This document shows, one piece after another, positions 13,608-21,764 of a stretch of 64,000 nt of DNA (positions within the stretch are counted from its first letter, which is position 1; each line of letters begins with the position of its first letter). This DNA comes from Manganibacter manganicus (GTDB lineage: Bacteria > Pseudomonadota > Alphaproteobacteria > Rhizobiales > Rhizobiaceae). The translations under genes were made by a program, and so were the position numbers. The stretch is taken from assembly GCF_002075885.1 (NCBI RefSeq), contig NZ_MDET01000015.1:7501-71500 (forward strand). The letters run 5' to 3'. The notes below the pieces were generated by a model. It worked only from the letters and a program-made list of their open reading frames with translations, had not been told where the DNA came from and ran no database searches.

Positions 13608-14501
13608 TTATTTGGTCCGTGCCTGCGCCCTCGTCGTGATCAGTACACCCAGGGTGATGATCACGCCACCTGCCCATGTCAGCCACAGATAGCGTTCGCC
13701 AAGGAACAGCGTGCCCGAAAACAGGCCGATAGCCGCGGCGACATAGCCGATCTGGCTGAGATAGACCGGCCCGCCGACCGCCTGAAGACGGAAGTAAAAG
13801 GCAAACATGGCCGAAGCCGCCGCCACCTGTGCCGCCACGGTGAATGGAATCTGGCTGAGTGCGGAGAATGCCTCGCCGCCTTGCAGGCTCAGGATCGCAA
13901 CGAGCAACATGGCTGCCGAGGCCAGATGGCTGCCCGCCGCAAGCTCGATCGGCCCGGTCCCTTCCGGCCAGTCCCAGGTACGGTAGATATTGCCGGCGGC
14001 GAGGCTGATCGGGATCAACAGGGCGATCGCCACCCAGAAGACGGCCGCCTCGCGCCCGACCTCGCCGCGCGTCATCGCGACCATCGCCGCGCCGATGAAG
14101 CCGATTGCAATGCCGGCAACGCCAAGGGCGCTTGGGCGGCGCACCGCGAGCAGGATGGAAAAGACCAGAGTGACAACCGGCGACAGCGTGAACATGATGC
14201 CGCTGTAGCCGGCACCGAGATGCGGCATGGCCGTGAACATCAAAAAGTTCGGAAAAGCATAGGAAACCGCCGCCACGATGAAGAAATAGCGCAGCTTGTG
14301 GCGCGTCGGCCGCACGCGGTTGCCACGCAGCAGAAGCGCGATCAGCAGCACGGAGCCGGCGCCGCAGGAAATGACGAAAGCCCACGCCATGCCGGAAACG
14401 CCGGCCTCGGTGGCCATCTTGCCGAAAGGCAGTGACAGGCCGAGCAGCGCGCCGGTGACGACAAGCAGGCCGAAGGCAGAATTCCACAGCCTGACCTTCA
14501 T
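13608..14501 (-). CDS. DMT (EamA) family transporter
   Basis: Inner-membrane protein of the drug/metabolite transporter superfamily: about ten hydrophobic helices in two EamA repeats (first from residue 1, second from about 150), ending in the short basic tail ITTRAQARTK. The substrate cannot be inferred. The start is uncertain: ATG 14501 (MKVRLWNSAFGLL) places the first helix normally; ATG 14540 would add 13 polar residues and overlap the next gene. It lies tail to tail with ubiG, with a 9-bp gap. Confidence 0.88.
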   Translation of the reverse strand: MKVRLWNSAFGLLVVTGALLGLSLPFGKMATEAGVSGMAWAFVISCGAGSVLLIALLLRGNRVRPTRHKLRYFFIVAAVSYAFPNFLMFTAMPHLGAGYSGIMFTLSPVVTLVFSILLAVRRPSALGVAGIAIGFIGAAMVAMTRGEVGREAAVFWVAIALLIPISLAAGNIYRTWDWPEGTGPIELAAGSHLASAAMLLVAILSLQGGEAFSALSQIPFTVAAQVAAASAMFAFYFRLQAVGGPVYLSQIGYVAAAIGLFSGTLFLGERYLWLTWAGGVIITLGVLITTRAQARTK

Positions 14502-14536
14502 GGTCGGTGCGGCGCTGCCTGCCGAAGCGCCCGATC

Positions 14537-14962
14537 TCAATTCTGATCGTCGGGAAGGACCGGGATCGGCATGAAGGATACGCCGTCCTCGGCAAGGCTC
14601 CTGGCCTCCTCCACCGTCGCCTGGCCGTAGATGCCGCGCGCCTTCGCCTCGCCGAAATGGATTTTGCGCGCCTCCTCGGCGAATTTGTCGCCGACATTAT
14701 CGGCATTCTCGCGCACCTTCTGCGCCATCGCCTTCAATTGCGCCATCGCCTTGCGCTGCTCCTCGCCCATGGCGAGCGCCACCTTGTCCTGTTTGCGGCC
14801 GGTCGAAACCGCCGGCGCCATCAGCGCCTTCTCCACCTTTTGCGACCCGCAGGACGGGCAATCGACGAAGCCGCGCTTCTGCTGCGTCTCGAAATCGGCA
14901 TTGGAGCGAAACCATGCCTCGAACTGGTGTTCATGCTCGCAAATCAGGGAAAAACGGATCAA
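14537..14962 (-). CDS. DUF1178 family protein
   Basis: Small conserved alphaproteobacterial protein (141 residues), function unknown. The N-terminal zinc-ribbon-like pattern fits DUF1178: CEHEHQFEAWF with an early Cys, then DCPSCGSQKVEKALMAP with CxxC. The middle is an amphipathic helix with many Met, Gln and Lys residues. Its start overlaps the nitrilase stop by 4 bases (ATGA), so the two genes are co-translated. Confidence 0.9.
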   Translation of the reverse strand: MIRFSLICEHEHQFEAWFRSNADFETQQKRGFVDCPSCGSQKVEKALMAPAVSTGRKQDKVALAMGEEQRKAMAQLKAMAQKVRENADNVGDKFAEEARKIHFGEAKARGIYGQATVEEARSLAEDGVSFMPIPVLPDDQN

Positions 14963-15825
14963 GAGGCGGCTCCCTTGAAGCGCGCCGACGCATATCGCTC
15001 GGTTTCGAGCGAAAATTCACGCGCGTTCTTCAGGTTCGGGATCTTGCCGCGCGCAGCCTGGGACTGAGCCGGGTCGATCTCCGCGACAATGACAGCCGGC
15101 GCGTCATGGTCGGCCTCGGCCAGAATGCGCCCCCACGGATCGACGATCAGCGAATGGCCATAGGTTTCGCGGCCGTCCTCATGCTTGCCGCCCTGTGCGG
15201 CGGAAATCATGAACGCGCCGTTCTCGATGGCGCGGGCGCGCTGGAGCACATGCCAATGCGCCTCACCGGTCTGACGAGTGAAGGCGGCCGGAGCCGAAAG
15301 AACATTGGCGCCAGCCAGCGCCTCGGCACGGAAAAGCTGCGGGAAACGCACGTCGTAGCAGATGGCGAGGCCAAGCTTCGCAAACGGCAATTCGACAACG
15401 ATCGCCTTGTCGCCCGGCTCATAAGCGGCGGATTCGCGCCAGCTTTCGCCATTGTCGAGATCGACGTCGAACATATGAATTTTGTCATAAGCGGCAACCA
15501 GGCCGCCATCGGGCGCAAACAGCAGCGCGCGGTTTGCGATCTTGCCATCGGCGCGCCGGATCGCCGTCGAGCCGATATGCAGGAAAATGCCGAGTTCGCC
15601 CGCCAGACGGCGCGCGGCAGCCACGACGATGTCCTTGTCCTCGCTTGCGGTGACGGCATTGCGGGCATCGCTGTCGCGCACCATCGCGCCGGTCATTTCC
15701 GGGGTCTGGACATAGGTTGCGCCCTGCCCGGCAGCCTCGCGGACCAGCGCCTCCATGTCGCGGACATTGCGCTCGGGCTCCATGCCTGAACGCATCTGGA
15801 TCGCCGCCGCCTTGAACATCGCCAT
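14959..15825 (-). CDS. Carbon-nitrogen hydrolase (nitrilase superfamily)
   Basis: Cytoplasmic amidase of the nitrilase superfamily, Nit1/Nit2-like branch; in other organisms such proteins hydrolyse deaminated glutathione or omega-amides. The catalytic Glu-Lys-Cys triad is visible: E in VQTPEMTG, K in YDKIHMFDVD, C in LAICYDVRFPQLF. The start at 15825 (MAMFKAAAIQM) is preceded by GGGAGA; the frame continues upstream through the grx gene but that is read-through. 288 residues, family length. It sits between grxC and the DUF1178 gene, an arrangement suggesting a thiol/glutathione link (inference). Confidence 0.93.
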   Translation of the reverse strand: MAMFKAAAIQMRSGMEPERNVRDMEALVREAAGQGATYVQTPEMTGAMVRDSDARNAVTASEDKDIVVAAARRLAGELGIFLHIGSTAIRRADGKIANRALLFAPDGGLVAAYDKIHMFDVDLDNGESWRESAAYEPGDKAIVVELPFAKLGLAICYDVRFPQLFRAEALAGANVLSAPAAFTRQTGEAHWHVLQRARAIENGAFMISAAQGGKHEDGRETYGHSLIVDPWGRILAEADHDAPAVIVAEIDPAQSQAARGKIPNLKNAREFSLETERYASARFKGAAS

Positions 15826-15836
15826 CGTCTTCTCCC

Positions 15837-16106
15837 TTACTTTGCCGGCACGCTGCCGAGCAACGCGTCCAGTTTGCCGGCGTCCTCCAACGCATAGAGG
15901 TCGTCGCAACCGCCGACATGAACATCGCCGACGAATATCTGCGGAAACGTCATGCCGCCATGGGCGCGGGCAATCATTTCCTGGCGCAATTCCGGCGAAA
16001 ACGACGCATCGTGCTCGGTATAGGCAACGCCCTTGCGCTCGAGCAGCCGCTTGGCGGCGGCGCAATAGCCGCACATCATGCGGGTATAGATCGTCACTTC
16101 GGCCAT
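15837..16106 (-). CDS. grxC: Glutaredoxin 3 (GrxC)
   Basis: Glutathione-dependent disulfide reductase. The thioredoxin-fold active site is CGYC rather than the more common CPYC, and the cis-proline region TFPQIFV and the GGCDDL glutathione-binding motif are in place. The start at 16106 (MAEVTIYTRMMCGYC) gives 89 residues, normal length. The nitrilase gene begins 11 bp after its stop on the same strand. Confidence 0.95.
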   Translation of the reverse strand: MAEVTIYTRMMCGYCAAAKRLLERKGVAYTEHDASFSPELRQEMIARAHGGMTFPQIFVGDVHVGGCDDLYALEDAGKLDALLGSVPAK

Positions 16107-16132
16107 GAGCCACAATCCTGTTTCATTGCGGC

Positions 16133-16921
16133 TTATATAGTCGCTCGCTCGTCGGGCCGGAAGACCCCCGGTCTCATGTCTCCAGGCAGGACGCGGGCGA
16201 AGGTCAGCACATCGACCGCGCCCGCACCTCCCTTCTTCAACGTCCTGGCGACGGCGCGCACGGTCGCGCCCGTGGTATAGACATCATCGATGACCAGCAC
16301 GCGCCGCCCGGCAAGCAGGAGTTGCGCTTCCTCCGGCACGCGAAAGGCCGCGCGCACGTTCTCCTCGCGCTGGCTGCGTTCGAGCCCGACCTGCTGGCGT
16401 GTCGGCCTCACGCGACGCAAAGCCGAGGGTGCGAACCTCAACCCCTGCTGCCGCGAAAGCGCGCGCGCCAGTTCGGCCGATTGGTTGAACTGGCGCCTGA
16501 AAAACCGCGACCAGTGCAACGGCACCGGCACAACGAGATCGGCATCGGCAATCAGTTCGGCGCCGGCGCGCGCCATCCAGCCGGCCATCCATGGCGCCAG
16601 ATCGGTGCGATCGCGATATTTGAGGCCCTGCGCCATCTGGCTGGCGACGCCGCCATAAACCACGGCGGCGCGTGCCCGCTCGAAAGGTGGCGGATCGGCA
16701 ATCGCCTCGGCCGAAAGGAAACCTTCGCCCATATCGTGCAGGAAAGGCGTGCCCATCACCGGGCACCATGGCCGCTCCAGAAAACGCAGGCGAGGCCAGC
16801 AGGCGGCGCACAGCAGGCCGGGTTGCGTGACATGGCGGCGACAGCCCGGACACACCGGAGGGAAAAGGAACGCCGCCGGCCATCGGGCCGCATTTTTCGC
16901 AAAAGCCTTGATCCCTGTCAT
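16133..16921 (-). CDS. ComF family protein
   Basis: ComF-type phosphoribosyltransferase-fold protein, linked in other bacteria to DNA uptake or processing. N-terminal double zinc ribbon (CPGCRRHV, then LCAACWPRL), then a PRTase domain with the PRPP loop VLVIDDVYTTGAT. I choose ATG 16921 (MTGIKAFAKN): a longer frame to 17011 would run through a large palindromic element (16938-17016), which is unlikely to be coding. 262 residues, normal. Divergent from the methyltransferase gene. Confidence 0.9.
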   Translation of the reverse strand: MTGIKAFAKNAARWPAAFLFPPVCPGCRRHVTQPGLLCAACWPRLRFLERPWCPVMGTPFLHDMGEGFLSAEAIADPPPFERARAAVVYGGVASQMAQGLKYRDRTDLAPWMAGWMARAGAELIADADLVVPVPLHWSRFFRRQFNQSAELARALSRQQGLRFAPSALRRVRPTRQQVGLERSQREENVRAAFRVPEEAQLLLAGRRVLVIDDVYTTGATVRAVARTLKKGGAGAVDVLTFARVLPGDMRPGVFRPDERATI

Positions 16922-16937
16922 CGCATCGGCCACATCG

Positions 16938-17016
16938 TCCTGGTGTCCCGAATCCGAAATTCGCTTCATTTCCGGGAGCCCGCTCACGAATTTCGGATTC
17001 GAAAAGGACACCAGGA
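16938..17016. repeat. Intergenic palindromic element, copy 1
   Basis: Large imperfect palindrome. Outer arms TCCTGGTGTCC (16938-16948) and its perfect complement (17006-17016); inner arms GAATCCGAAATTCG (16950-16963) and its perfect complement (16987-17000); 23-base loop. It lies between comF and the divergent methyltransferase gene. Layout matches copy 2, 11 bp away. Confidence 0.85.
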
Positions 17017-17027
17017 AATATATGATT

Positions 17028-17105
17028 CCAGTGTGGTTTTCGGATGTGAAATTCGTTCATCGTGCTCGACCCATTGTACGACGAATTTCAAATCCACCAC
17101 ACTGG
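17028..17105. repeat. Intergenic palindromic element, copy 2
   Basis: Outer arms CCAGTGTGG (17028-17036) / CCACACTGG (17097-17105), perfect; inner arms GGATGTGAAATTCGT (17042-17056) / ACGAATTTCAAATCC (17081-17095), 14 of 15 paired. It shares the GAAATTCG core and overall geometry with copy 1 and looks like a rhizobial-type repeated palindrome family. Confidence 0.85.
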
Positions 17106-17143
17106 TCGCCGCACTATATCAGAAGCAAGACAGGAATCTCACG

Positions 17144-18028
17144 GTGCAGCCCGTATTCGATACCGCCCTGCAACTGCAACGCAAGCGCCGCGCGCTGGCG
17201 CGCCCGGTGGCTGGCGCGGATTTTCTCATGCGCCGCGTGGCGGAGGATCTTTCCGAACGCCTGAGCGCCGTCGGGCGGCGGTTCAGCCGGGCCGCGACAT
17301 TGTTTTGCCAGACCGGCGACGCACAAGAAGCCCTCAATGCCAGCGGCAAGATCGACGAGATCGTGCGCGTGGAAGCCGACGCAGCCCATTTCCACGGCGC
17401 GCCTCTTTCCGCAAACGCCATTGTCGCTCAACCGGAAACGGTGCCGCTGGAACCGCAAAGCCTCGACCTCGCTGTGTCCCTGCTTTCACTGCAATCGGTG
17501 AACGACGTTCCGGGCATGTTGGCGCAAATCCGCCGTAGCCTGAAGCCGGACGGGCTTTTTTTGGGCGCCATGGCCGGTTCCGGCACGCTGGGCGAATTGC
17601 GCGAAAGCCTGCTCGGCGCGGAAGCCGAGCTTTACGGGGGCGTCAGCCCTCGTGTCATGCCTTTCGCGGATGTGCGTGATGCCGGAGGCCTGCTGCAAAG
17701 AGCGGGCCTTGCATTGCCGGTCGCGGATGTGGAAACCATGACCGTGCGCTACGACACGCTTTTCGACCTGATGGCCGATCTCAGGGCGATGGGAGAAACC
17801 AGCGTGCTTATCGACCGCAGCCGCCATCCTGCCACGCGCGCCCTGTTTGCTCGCGCGGCCGAGCTTTATGCCGAACGGTTTTCCGATGAGGACGGCCGCA
17901 TTCGGGCGAGTTTCTCCATCGTCTGGCTGTCCGGCTGGGCGCCCGATCCATCGCAGCAGAAGCCGCTCAAGCCGGGTTCCGCGAAGATGTCGCTGGCCAA
18001 GGCGCTCGAGAACCCCGGACGATCCTGA
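17144..18028 (+). CDS. SAM-dependent methyltransferase, NDUFAF5/BioC-like
   Basis: Class I methyltransferase resembling the alphaproteobacterial relatives of NDUFAF5, which hydroxylates an arginine of complex I in mitochondria, and of BioC. Seen: N-terminal FDTALQLQRKRRALA signature, a degenerate SAM-binding region, DLAVSLLSLQSVNDVPGML and the LKPDGLFLGAMAG motif. The start is GTG 17144 with AGGA 9 bases before it, giving 294 residues; the frame is open far upstream but only as a shadow of comF and the palindromes. Exact substrate unknown. Confidence 0.88.
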   Translation: MQPVFDTALQLQRKRRALARPVAGADFLMRRVAEDLSERLSAVGRRFSRAATLFCQTGDAQEALNASGKIDEIVRVEADAAHFHGAPLSANAIVAQPETVPLEPQSLDLAVSLLSLQSVNDVPGMLAQIRRSLKPDGLFLGAMAGSGTLGELRESLLGAEAELYGGVSPRVMPFADVRDAGGLLQRAGLALPVADVETMTVRYDTLFDLMADLRAMGETSVLIDRSRHPATRALFARAAELYAERFSDEDGRIRASFSIVWLSGWAPDPSQQKPLKPGSAKMSLAKALENPGRS

Positions 18029-18059
18029 CCCTGAGGACCTGATCACTAGGGTCAGATCT

Positions 18060-18236
18060 TCACGGCGCTGTCGGATTGGCAACCTTTTCGCCGATGTCTT
18101 CCCAATAATCGCGCAGCGCGTTCGCCAATTCGCTGACGGAAACGACAATCGCCAGCGATACCAGCGTGGCGATCAGACCGTATTCGATCGCCGTCGCCCC
18201 GCTCTCATCGCCAAGAAATTGCCGCAGCAGACCCAT
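18060..18236 (-). CDS. Flp/Fap-type IVb pilin
   Basis: 58-residue prepilin of the Flp family (tight-adherence pili). The sequence begins MGLLRQFLGDESGATAIEYG: a short basic leader, then the conserved G-A-T-A-I-E-Y-G processing and helix start, followed by one hydrophobic helix and a polar tail ending NPTAP. No other tad/cpa gene is nearby, so it is an orphan copy; the assembly genes must be elsewhere. It is convergent with the methyltransferase gene, about 30 bp apart. Confidence 0.9.
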   Translation of the reverse strand: MGLLRQFLGDESGATAIEYGLIATLVSLAIVVSVSELANALRDYWEDIGEKVANPTAP

Positions 18237-18321
18237 CCCACCGATCCTTTTGCAGCATTATCGCCTGTTCCCGTTAATAAACGTTAATGGCACAGGCTTA
18301 ACCGAGCATGAAGGAAAGCAT

Positions 18322-18648
18322 TCAGCACCGACCGCTTTGGCGGCCATCAGAGCGGATTAGGCATACGGCGTCAGGCGCTGGCTGCAGCACGCTGCGACGG
18401 ATCGTATAGGATGTATCGTGACGGATGGAGCCGGTGCTCATCATGTCCAGTCCGGAAGCGTCGCCACGAACCAGCGGGCCACGCCCGGCGAGCATAGGCA
18501 CCGCGATCAACGCCAGTGCAATCACCGCCGAACCGAAAAGCAGGGCGAGACGAAGCGCGCCGATGCCGGCCCCGGTCGCGGTTCCGAAGCGCAATGGCGG
18601 CGCCGAATCACGGTCCCAATGCGATTCGTGGTCTCTCTCATTGCTCAT
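18322..18648 (-). CDS. Small single-pass membrane protein, hypothetical
   Basis: 108 residues from ATG 18648 (MSNERDHESHWDRD). A polar, charged N-terminus is followed by one transmembrane helix (LRLALLFGSAVIALALIAVPML) around 35-55 and a periplasmic tail with TGSIRHDTSYTIRRSVLQ. I recognise no family with a known function, though the RRSVLQ-type tail looks conserved rather than random. It is followed on the same strand by the Flp pilin gene, about 85 bp on; whether they work together is unknown. Confidence 0.65.
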   Translation of the reverse strand: MSNERDHESHWDRDSAPPLRFGTATGAGIGALRLALLFGSAVIALALIAVPMLAGRGPLVRGDASGLDMMSTGSIRHDTSYTIRRSVLQPAPDAVCLIRSDGRQSGRC

Positions 18649-18758
18649 GTCCGGTCCCCGGCCCAGCCCCTGGCAAAGCGGCTCCACACCGCTTGATACG
18701 GTTCAATTTTGCAGATCGAGATTAATTCGCTGTTAATGTCTTGGCGCGCGCCGGTGCC

Positions 18759-19199
18759 TTATATCAAGTCCATCAGAATCGGAATCAGCGGTGCATCGGC
18801 CGGCGGCATCGGATAGGCGCGCATGTCGCGCGGCCGCACCCATTTCAGGGTCTGGCCCTCACGCGGATGCGCGATGCCTTCGAAGCGGCGGCAGACATAA
18901 AGCGGCATCAAAAGATGAAAGTCGTCGTAATCGTGGCTGGCGAATGTGAGCGGCGCAAGGCAGGCCGCCCTGGTCTCGACGCCGATCTCCTCGCGCAGCT
19001 CGCGGACCAGGCATTCCTCCGGCGTCTCGCCCGGCTCCACCTTGCCGCCGGGAAATTCCCACAGGCCGGCGAGTTGCTTGCCTTCGGGACGCTGCGAAAT
19101 GAGAACGCGCCCATCGCGGTCGACCAGCGCGCAGGCGACGACAAGAAGCAGCCGCTTGCCGCGGTTTTCGACGGGGACGTCCAAGCGGTCAGACCCCAT
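18759..19199 (-). CDS. mutT: (Deoxy)nucleoside triphosphate pyrophosphohydrolase, MutT/Nudix
   Basis: Removes oxidised nucleotides such as 8-oxo-dGTP from the pool. The Nudix box is complete (GGKVEPGE then REEIGVE: G-x5-E-x7-RE-x2-EE-x-G), with the WEFPGGK lead-in and the C-terminal LKWVRP strand typical of MutT. ATG 19199 gives 146 residues. It overlaps the end of the GNAT gene by 11 bp; argJ, GNAT and mutT form one transcription unit, as in other rhizobia. Confidence 0.94.
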   Translation of the reverse strand: MGSDRLDVPVENRGKRLLLVVACALVDRDGRVLISQRPEGKQLAGLWEFPGGKVEPGETPEECLVRELREEIGVETRAACLAPLTFASHDYDDFHLLMPLYVCRRFEGIAHPREGQTLKWVRPRDMRAYPMPPADAPLIPILMDLI

Positions 19200-19965
19200 T
19201 GTCCGGCCGGCGGTAGTGATAGCGATAGACCTCCTCGAAGCCGAGGCTGCGATAAAGCGCCAGCGCCGGCGCATTGTGCGCTTCAACCTGGAGCCAGGCC
19301 TGGCGCGCGCCGCGCAGACGTGCCCATTTCAGCGCCGAGAGGATCAGTTCACGGCCGAGGCCCTGATTGCGCACCGCCTGCTCGGTGCCGATCTCGAACA
19401 GGCCGGCAAGATCGCCCTCATGCACGCAGATCAGCGATGCCAGCGGTTCTGCATCCCGTTCCAGCACAAACATCCCGGCTTCCGGCTGAATGGCCCCGAT
19501 GATCTCGGAAAGGCCGGCCCGGAGCGAAGCGTCCGCGCCATGCACCTTGAGCGAGGCGGAGACAAAACGGCCGATATCGCGCAGCGGAATCTGGTCAAGC
19601 GCATCGTCCACCGGCGCATTCGCCAGCGCCAGGCGCATGACCAGCGATTCGGCCATCCGGCTCCAGCCTTCACGGTCGAAATAATCTGACAGTTCGGGGC
19701 CGGCGAGCGGCGACATGCGGAAGGTGAGCGGCCGGCCATAGGCCTCAAAGCGCCGGGATGCGCGCGCTACCCGCTCGGCGATGCGGTGAACGTCGCCGGG
19801 ATCGAGCGGATTGACCGAGTTCAGCCGCTTGGCCGGATGGCCGGCCGTCAGCCTGATCACCCAGGTTCCATCATAATGGACCGCAGCCGCCGGCCATGAG
19901 CGAAAGCCTGCCGCCTCGTAGCGGCGCACGATCGCCAGTTGCTCGCTCGGGTGCAGAAAGGACAC
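19189..19965 (-). CDS. GNAT family N-acetyltransferase
   Basis: 258-residue protein whose C-terminal half is a GNAT fold: the acetyl-CoA loop is EQAVRNQGLGRELI (Q/RxxGxG/A) and it ends with NAPALALYRSLGFEEVYRYHYR. The N-terminal half is a second, degenerate GNAT-like region. The GTG at 19965 is favoured over a TTG at 19974 because GGAG sits 9 bases before the GTG, within the end of argJ. Only 5 bp separate it from argJ; substrate unknown. Confidence 0.9.
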   Translation of the reverse strand: MSFLHPSEQLAIVRRYEAAGFRSWPAAAVHYDGTWVIRLTAGHPAKRLNSVNPLDPGDVHRIAERVARASRRFEAYGRPLTFRMSPLAGPELSDYFDREGWSRMAESLVMRLALANAPVDDALDQIPLRDIGRFVSASLKVHGADASLRAGLSEIIGAIQPEAGMFVLERDAEPLASLICVHEGDLAGLFEIGTEQAVRNQGLGRELILSALKWARLRGARQAWLQVEAHNAPALALYRSLGFEEVYRYHYRRPDNGV

Positions 19966-19970
19966 GCGCG

Positions 19971-21212
19971 TCAACTCCGATAATCGCCATTGATGGCGAC
20001 ATATTCCTTGGTCAGGTCGCAGGTCCAGACGGTCGCCTTGCCGCGTCCGATGCCCACCTCGGCGCGAATGGCGATCTCGTCGCGTTTCATATAGGCGGAG
20101 GTCGCCTCCTCCGAATAGGCTGGGTCGCGCTCGCCCTGGTGGGCGAGCCGGTTGTTGCCGAACCAGATCGACAGAAGGTCGCGGTCGGCAGGTTCGCCGG
20201 CCTTGCCGACAGCCATGACGACACGGCCCCAATTGGCGTCCTCGCCGGCCACGGCCGTCTTGACCAGCGGCGAATTGGCGATAGCCAGCGCGATGCGCTT
20301 GGCCGAACGCGACGATTTCGCGCCGGTGACGGTGACTTCGATCTGCTTGCGCGCGCCCTCGCCGTCGCGCACCACCTGAAGCGCCAATGTCTTGAGGATT
20401 TTTGCCAAGGCGCGGCGAAATGCGGCCAGTCGCGCATCCTTGGCATCGGTGATGGCCGGCGCGCCGCGCCGGGCGGCGGCGCCCGTGGCGAACAAAAGCA
20501 GCGTGTCGCTGGTCGAAGTGTCGCTGTCCACCGTCACGGCATTGAAGGTCTTGGCGGTGCCCCGCGCCAGCAGTTCCTGCAAGGCAGGTGCCGCGATCGG
20601 CGCATCCGTCGCCACGAAGGACAGCATGGTGGCCATGTCCGGCGCAATCATGCCGGCGCCCTTGGCGATGCCGTTGATCGTCACATCGGTACCGCCGATC
20701 TTGACCGTCGCGGTGGCGATCTTGGGATAGGTATCCGTGGTCATGATCGCCTGGGCTGCCTCGGTCCATTGATCCGGCCGGGCCTGCCTGACCATATCGC
20801 CGAGCAGATGGGTGAAGCTTGAGGCCTCGAGCGGTTCGCCGATGACGCCGGTGGACGCGAGAAACACGTCCCCAGGCGAGCAGTCCGCGGCCCTGGCCGC
20901 GGCGTCCGCCGTCAACTCCGTCGATTCGCGGCCCTTCCGGCCGGTAAAGGCATTGGCGTTGCCGGAATTCACCACCAGCATGCGCGCCTTGCCGCCGCCG
21001 AGATTCCGGCGACAGAAATCGACGGGCGCCGACGGGCATCTGGAACGGGTGAAGACACCGGCAATTTGCGTCCCGGCATCGAAGCTCATCACCAGGAGGT
21101 CGGTGCGGCCCTTATATTTGATGCCGGCCTCGGCGGTGGCGATGCGCACCCCCTCGATGGCCGGCATTTTGGGATATTTTTTCGGCGCGAGTGGCGAAAG
21201 CGTGGCGGACAT
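19971..21212 (-). CDS. argJ: Bifunctional glutamate N-acetyltransferase / amino-acid acetyltransferase
   Basis: Arginine synthesis: recycles acetyl groups between N-acetylornithine and glutamate. As in all ArgJ proteins, it carries an autoprocessing site, IAPDMATML, where the Thr of ATM becomes the nucleophile of the beta chain. The oxyanion-region sequence TGVIGEPL is present, and the C-terminus matches the family. ATG 21212 ([12 protein letters not shown]) gives 413 residues; an in-frame extension upstream is not similar to ArgJ. First gene of argJ-GNAT-mutT. Confidence 0.96.
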   Translation of the reverse strand: MSATLSPLAPKKYPKMPAIEGVRIATAEAGIKYKGRTDLLVMSFDAGTQIAGVFTRSRCPSAPVDFCRRNLGGGKARMLVVNSGNANAFTGRKGRESTELTADAAARAADCSPGDVFLASTGVIGEPLEASSFTHLLGDMVRQARPDQWTEAAQAIMTTDTYPKIATATVKIGGTDVTINGIAKGAGMIAPDMATMLSFVATDAPIAAPALQELLARGTAKTFNAVTVDSDTSTSDTLLLFATGAAARRGAPAITDAKDARLAAFRRALAKILKTLALQVVRDGEGARKQIEVTVTGAKSSRSAKRIALAIANSPLVKTAVAGEDANWGRVVMAVGKAGEPADRDLLSIWFGNNRLAHQGERDPAYSEEATSAYMKRDEIAIRAEVGIGRGKATVWTCDLTKEYVAINGDYRS

Positions 21213-21350
21213 GGAGAACCCTCGAACGGCGTGGTCGCGCCGGTCGGTTTGCCTCATCGCGCACACGCGCGCAAGAGGCTTGGAACGAACCGTTGCCCAC
21301 CTGCTATCGGCCCGCCACCCTATTGGCCGATGCAGCGAGCGGTCCGCGCC

Positions 21351-21671
21351 TCAACCGGCAAGCGGATTGATGAAGCGATTGAACCGCCTCTGAATGGCGG
21401 GAATGACGCCCCACACCATCATGGCGACCATCAGCGGCGCGATCAGCAGCGTCTCCTGCCAGATCGCCCACCCCTGCAACACCGGCAAGAGCAGGTAGAG
21501 CAGCGCCGTGATCAGCGGATAGACGCCGGCAAGCACCAGGATCGCAAAACGCGGCCGCGAAAAGCGATGAGTCGTCGGGGCTGCCCGTGCAAGCGCACCG
21601 ACAGCCGGCATCGATGCAGGATGAGGTCGGTCGAGAGCGGAATGTTTTGCGGATGTCATGATCTTCTCCAT
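21351..21671 (-). CDS. Small inner-membrane protein divergent from TetR gene
   Basis: About 106 residues from ATG 21671 (MEKIMTSAKHSA; ATG 21659 is an alternative). Two hydrophobic segments, FAILVLAGVYPLITALLYLLLPVL and LLIAPLMVAMMVWGVIPAI, then a basic tail RRFNRFINPLAG, suggesting two membrane helices. No family with known function recognised (DUF2798-like proteins have similar size, but I cannot confirm this). It is divergent from a TetR regulator, with two operator-like palindromes covering its own start region, so it is the likely target of that regulator. Confidence 0.7.
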   Translation of the reverse strand: MEKIMTSAKHSALDRPHPASMPAVGALARAAPTTHRFSRPRFAILVLAGVYPLITALLYLLLPVLQGWAIWQETLLIAPLMVAMMVWGVIPAIQRRFNRFINPLAG

Positions 21672-21674
21672 ATG

Positions 21675-21714
21675 AACGGTACGTTTCGTTACATATAGAA
21701 CGAGCCGTTTCGTT
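21675..21714. promoter_or_regulatory. Tandem TetR operator sites
   Basis: Two 16-bp imperfect palindromes, AACGGTACGTTTCGTT (21675-21690) and AACGAGCCGTTTCGTT (21699-21714), identical at 13 of 16 bases and spaced exactly 24 bp start to start. Site 1 is a dyad AACGnnACGTnnCGTT. They lie between a tetR gene and a divergent membrane-protein gene, immediately upstream of the latter's start. Confidence 0.7.
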
Positions 21715-21764
21715 TTGTCAAGGGATGATCTATGATGAAATTCATCTACTGACTGGAGATGCTC

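Noticed and set aside
16322..17143. N-terminal extension of the methyltransferase frame
   Set aside because: Runs antisense through comF and across two palindromic elements; GTG 17144 with its own ribosome site is the real start.
19966..21039. N-terminal extension of the GNAT frame across argJ
   Set aside because: Same-strand read-through in another frame of argJ; GNAT homology begins only at VSFLHPSEQ.
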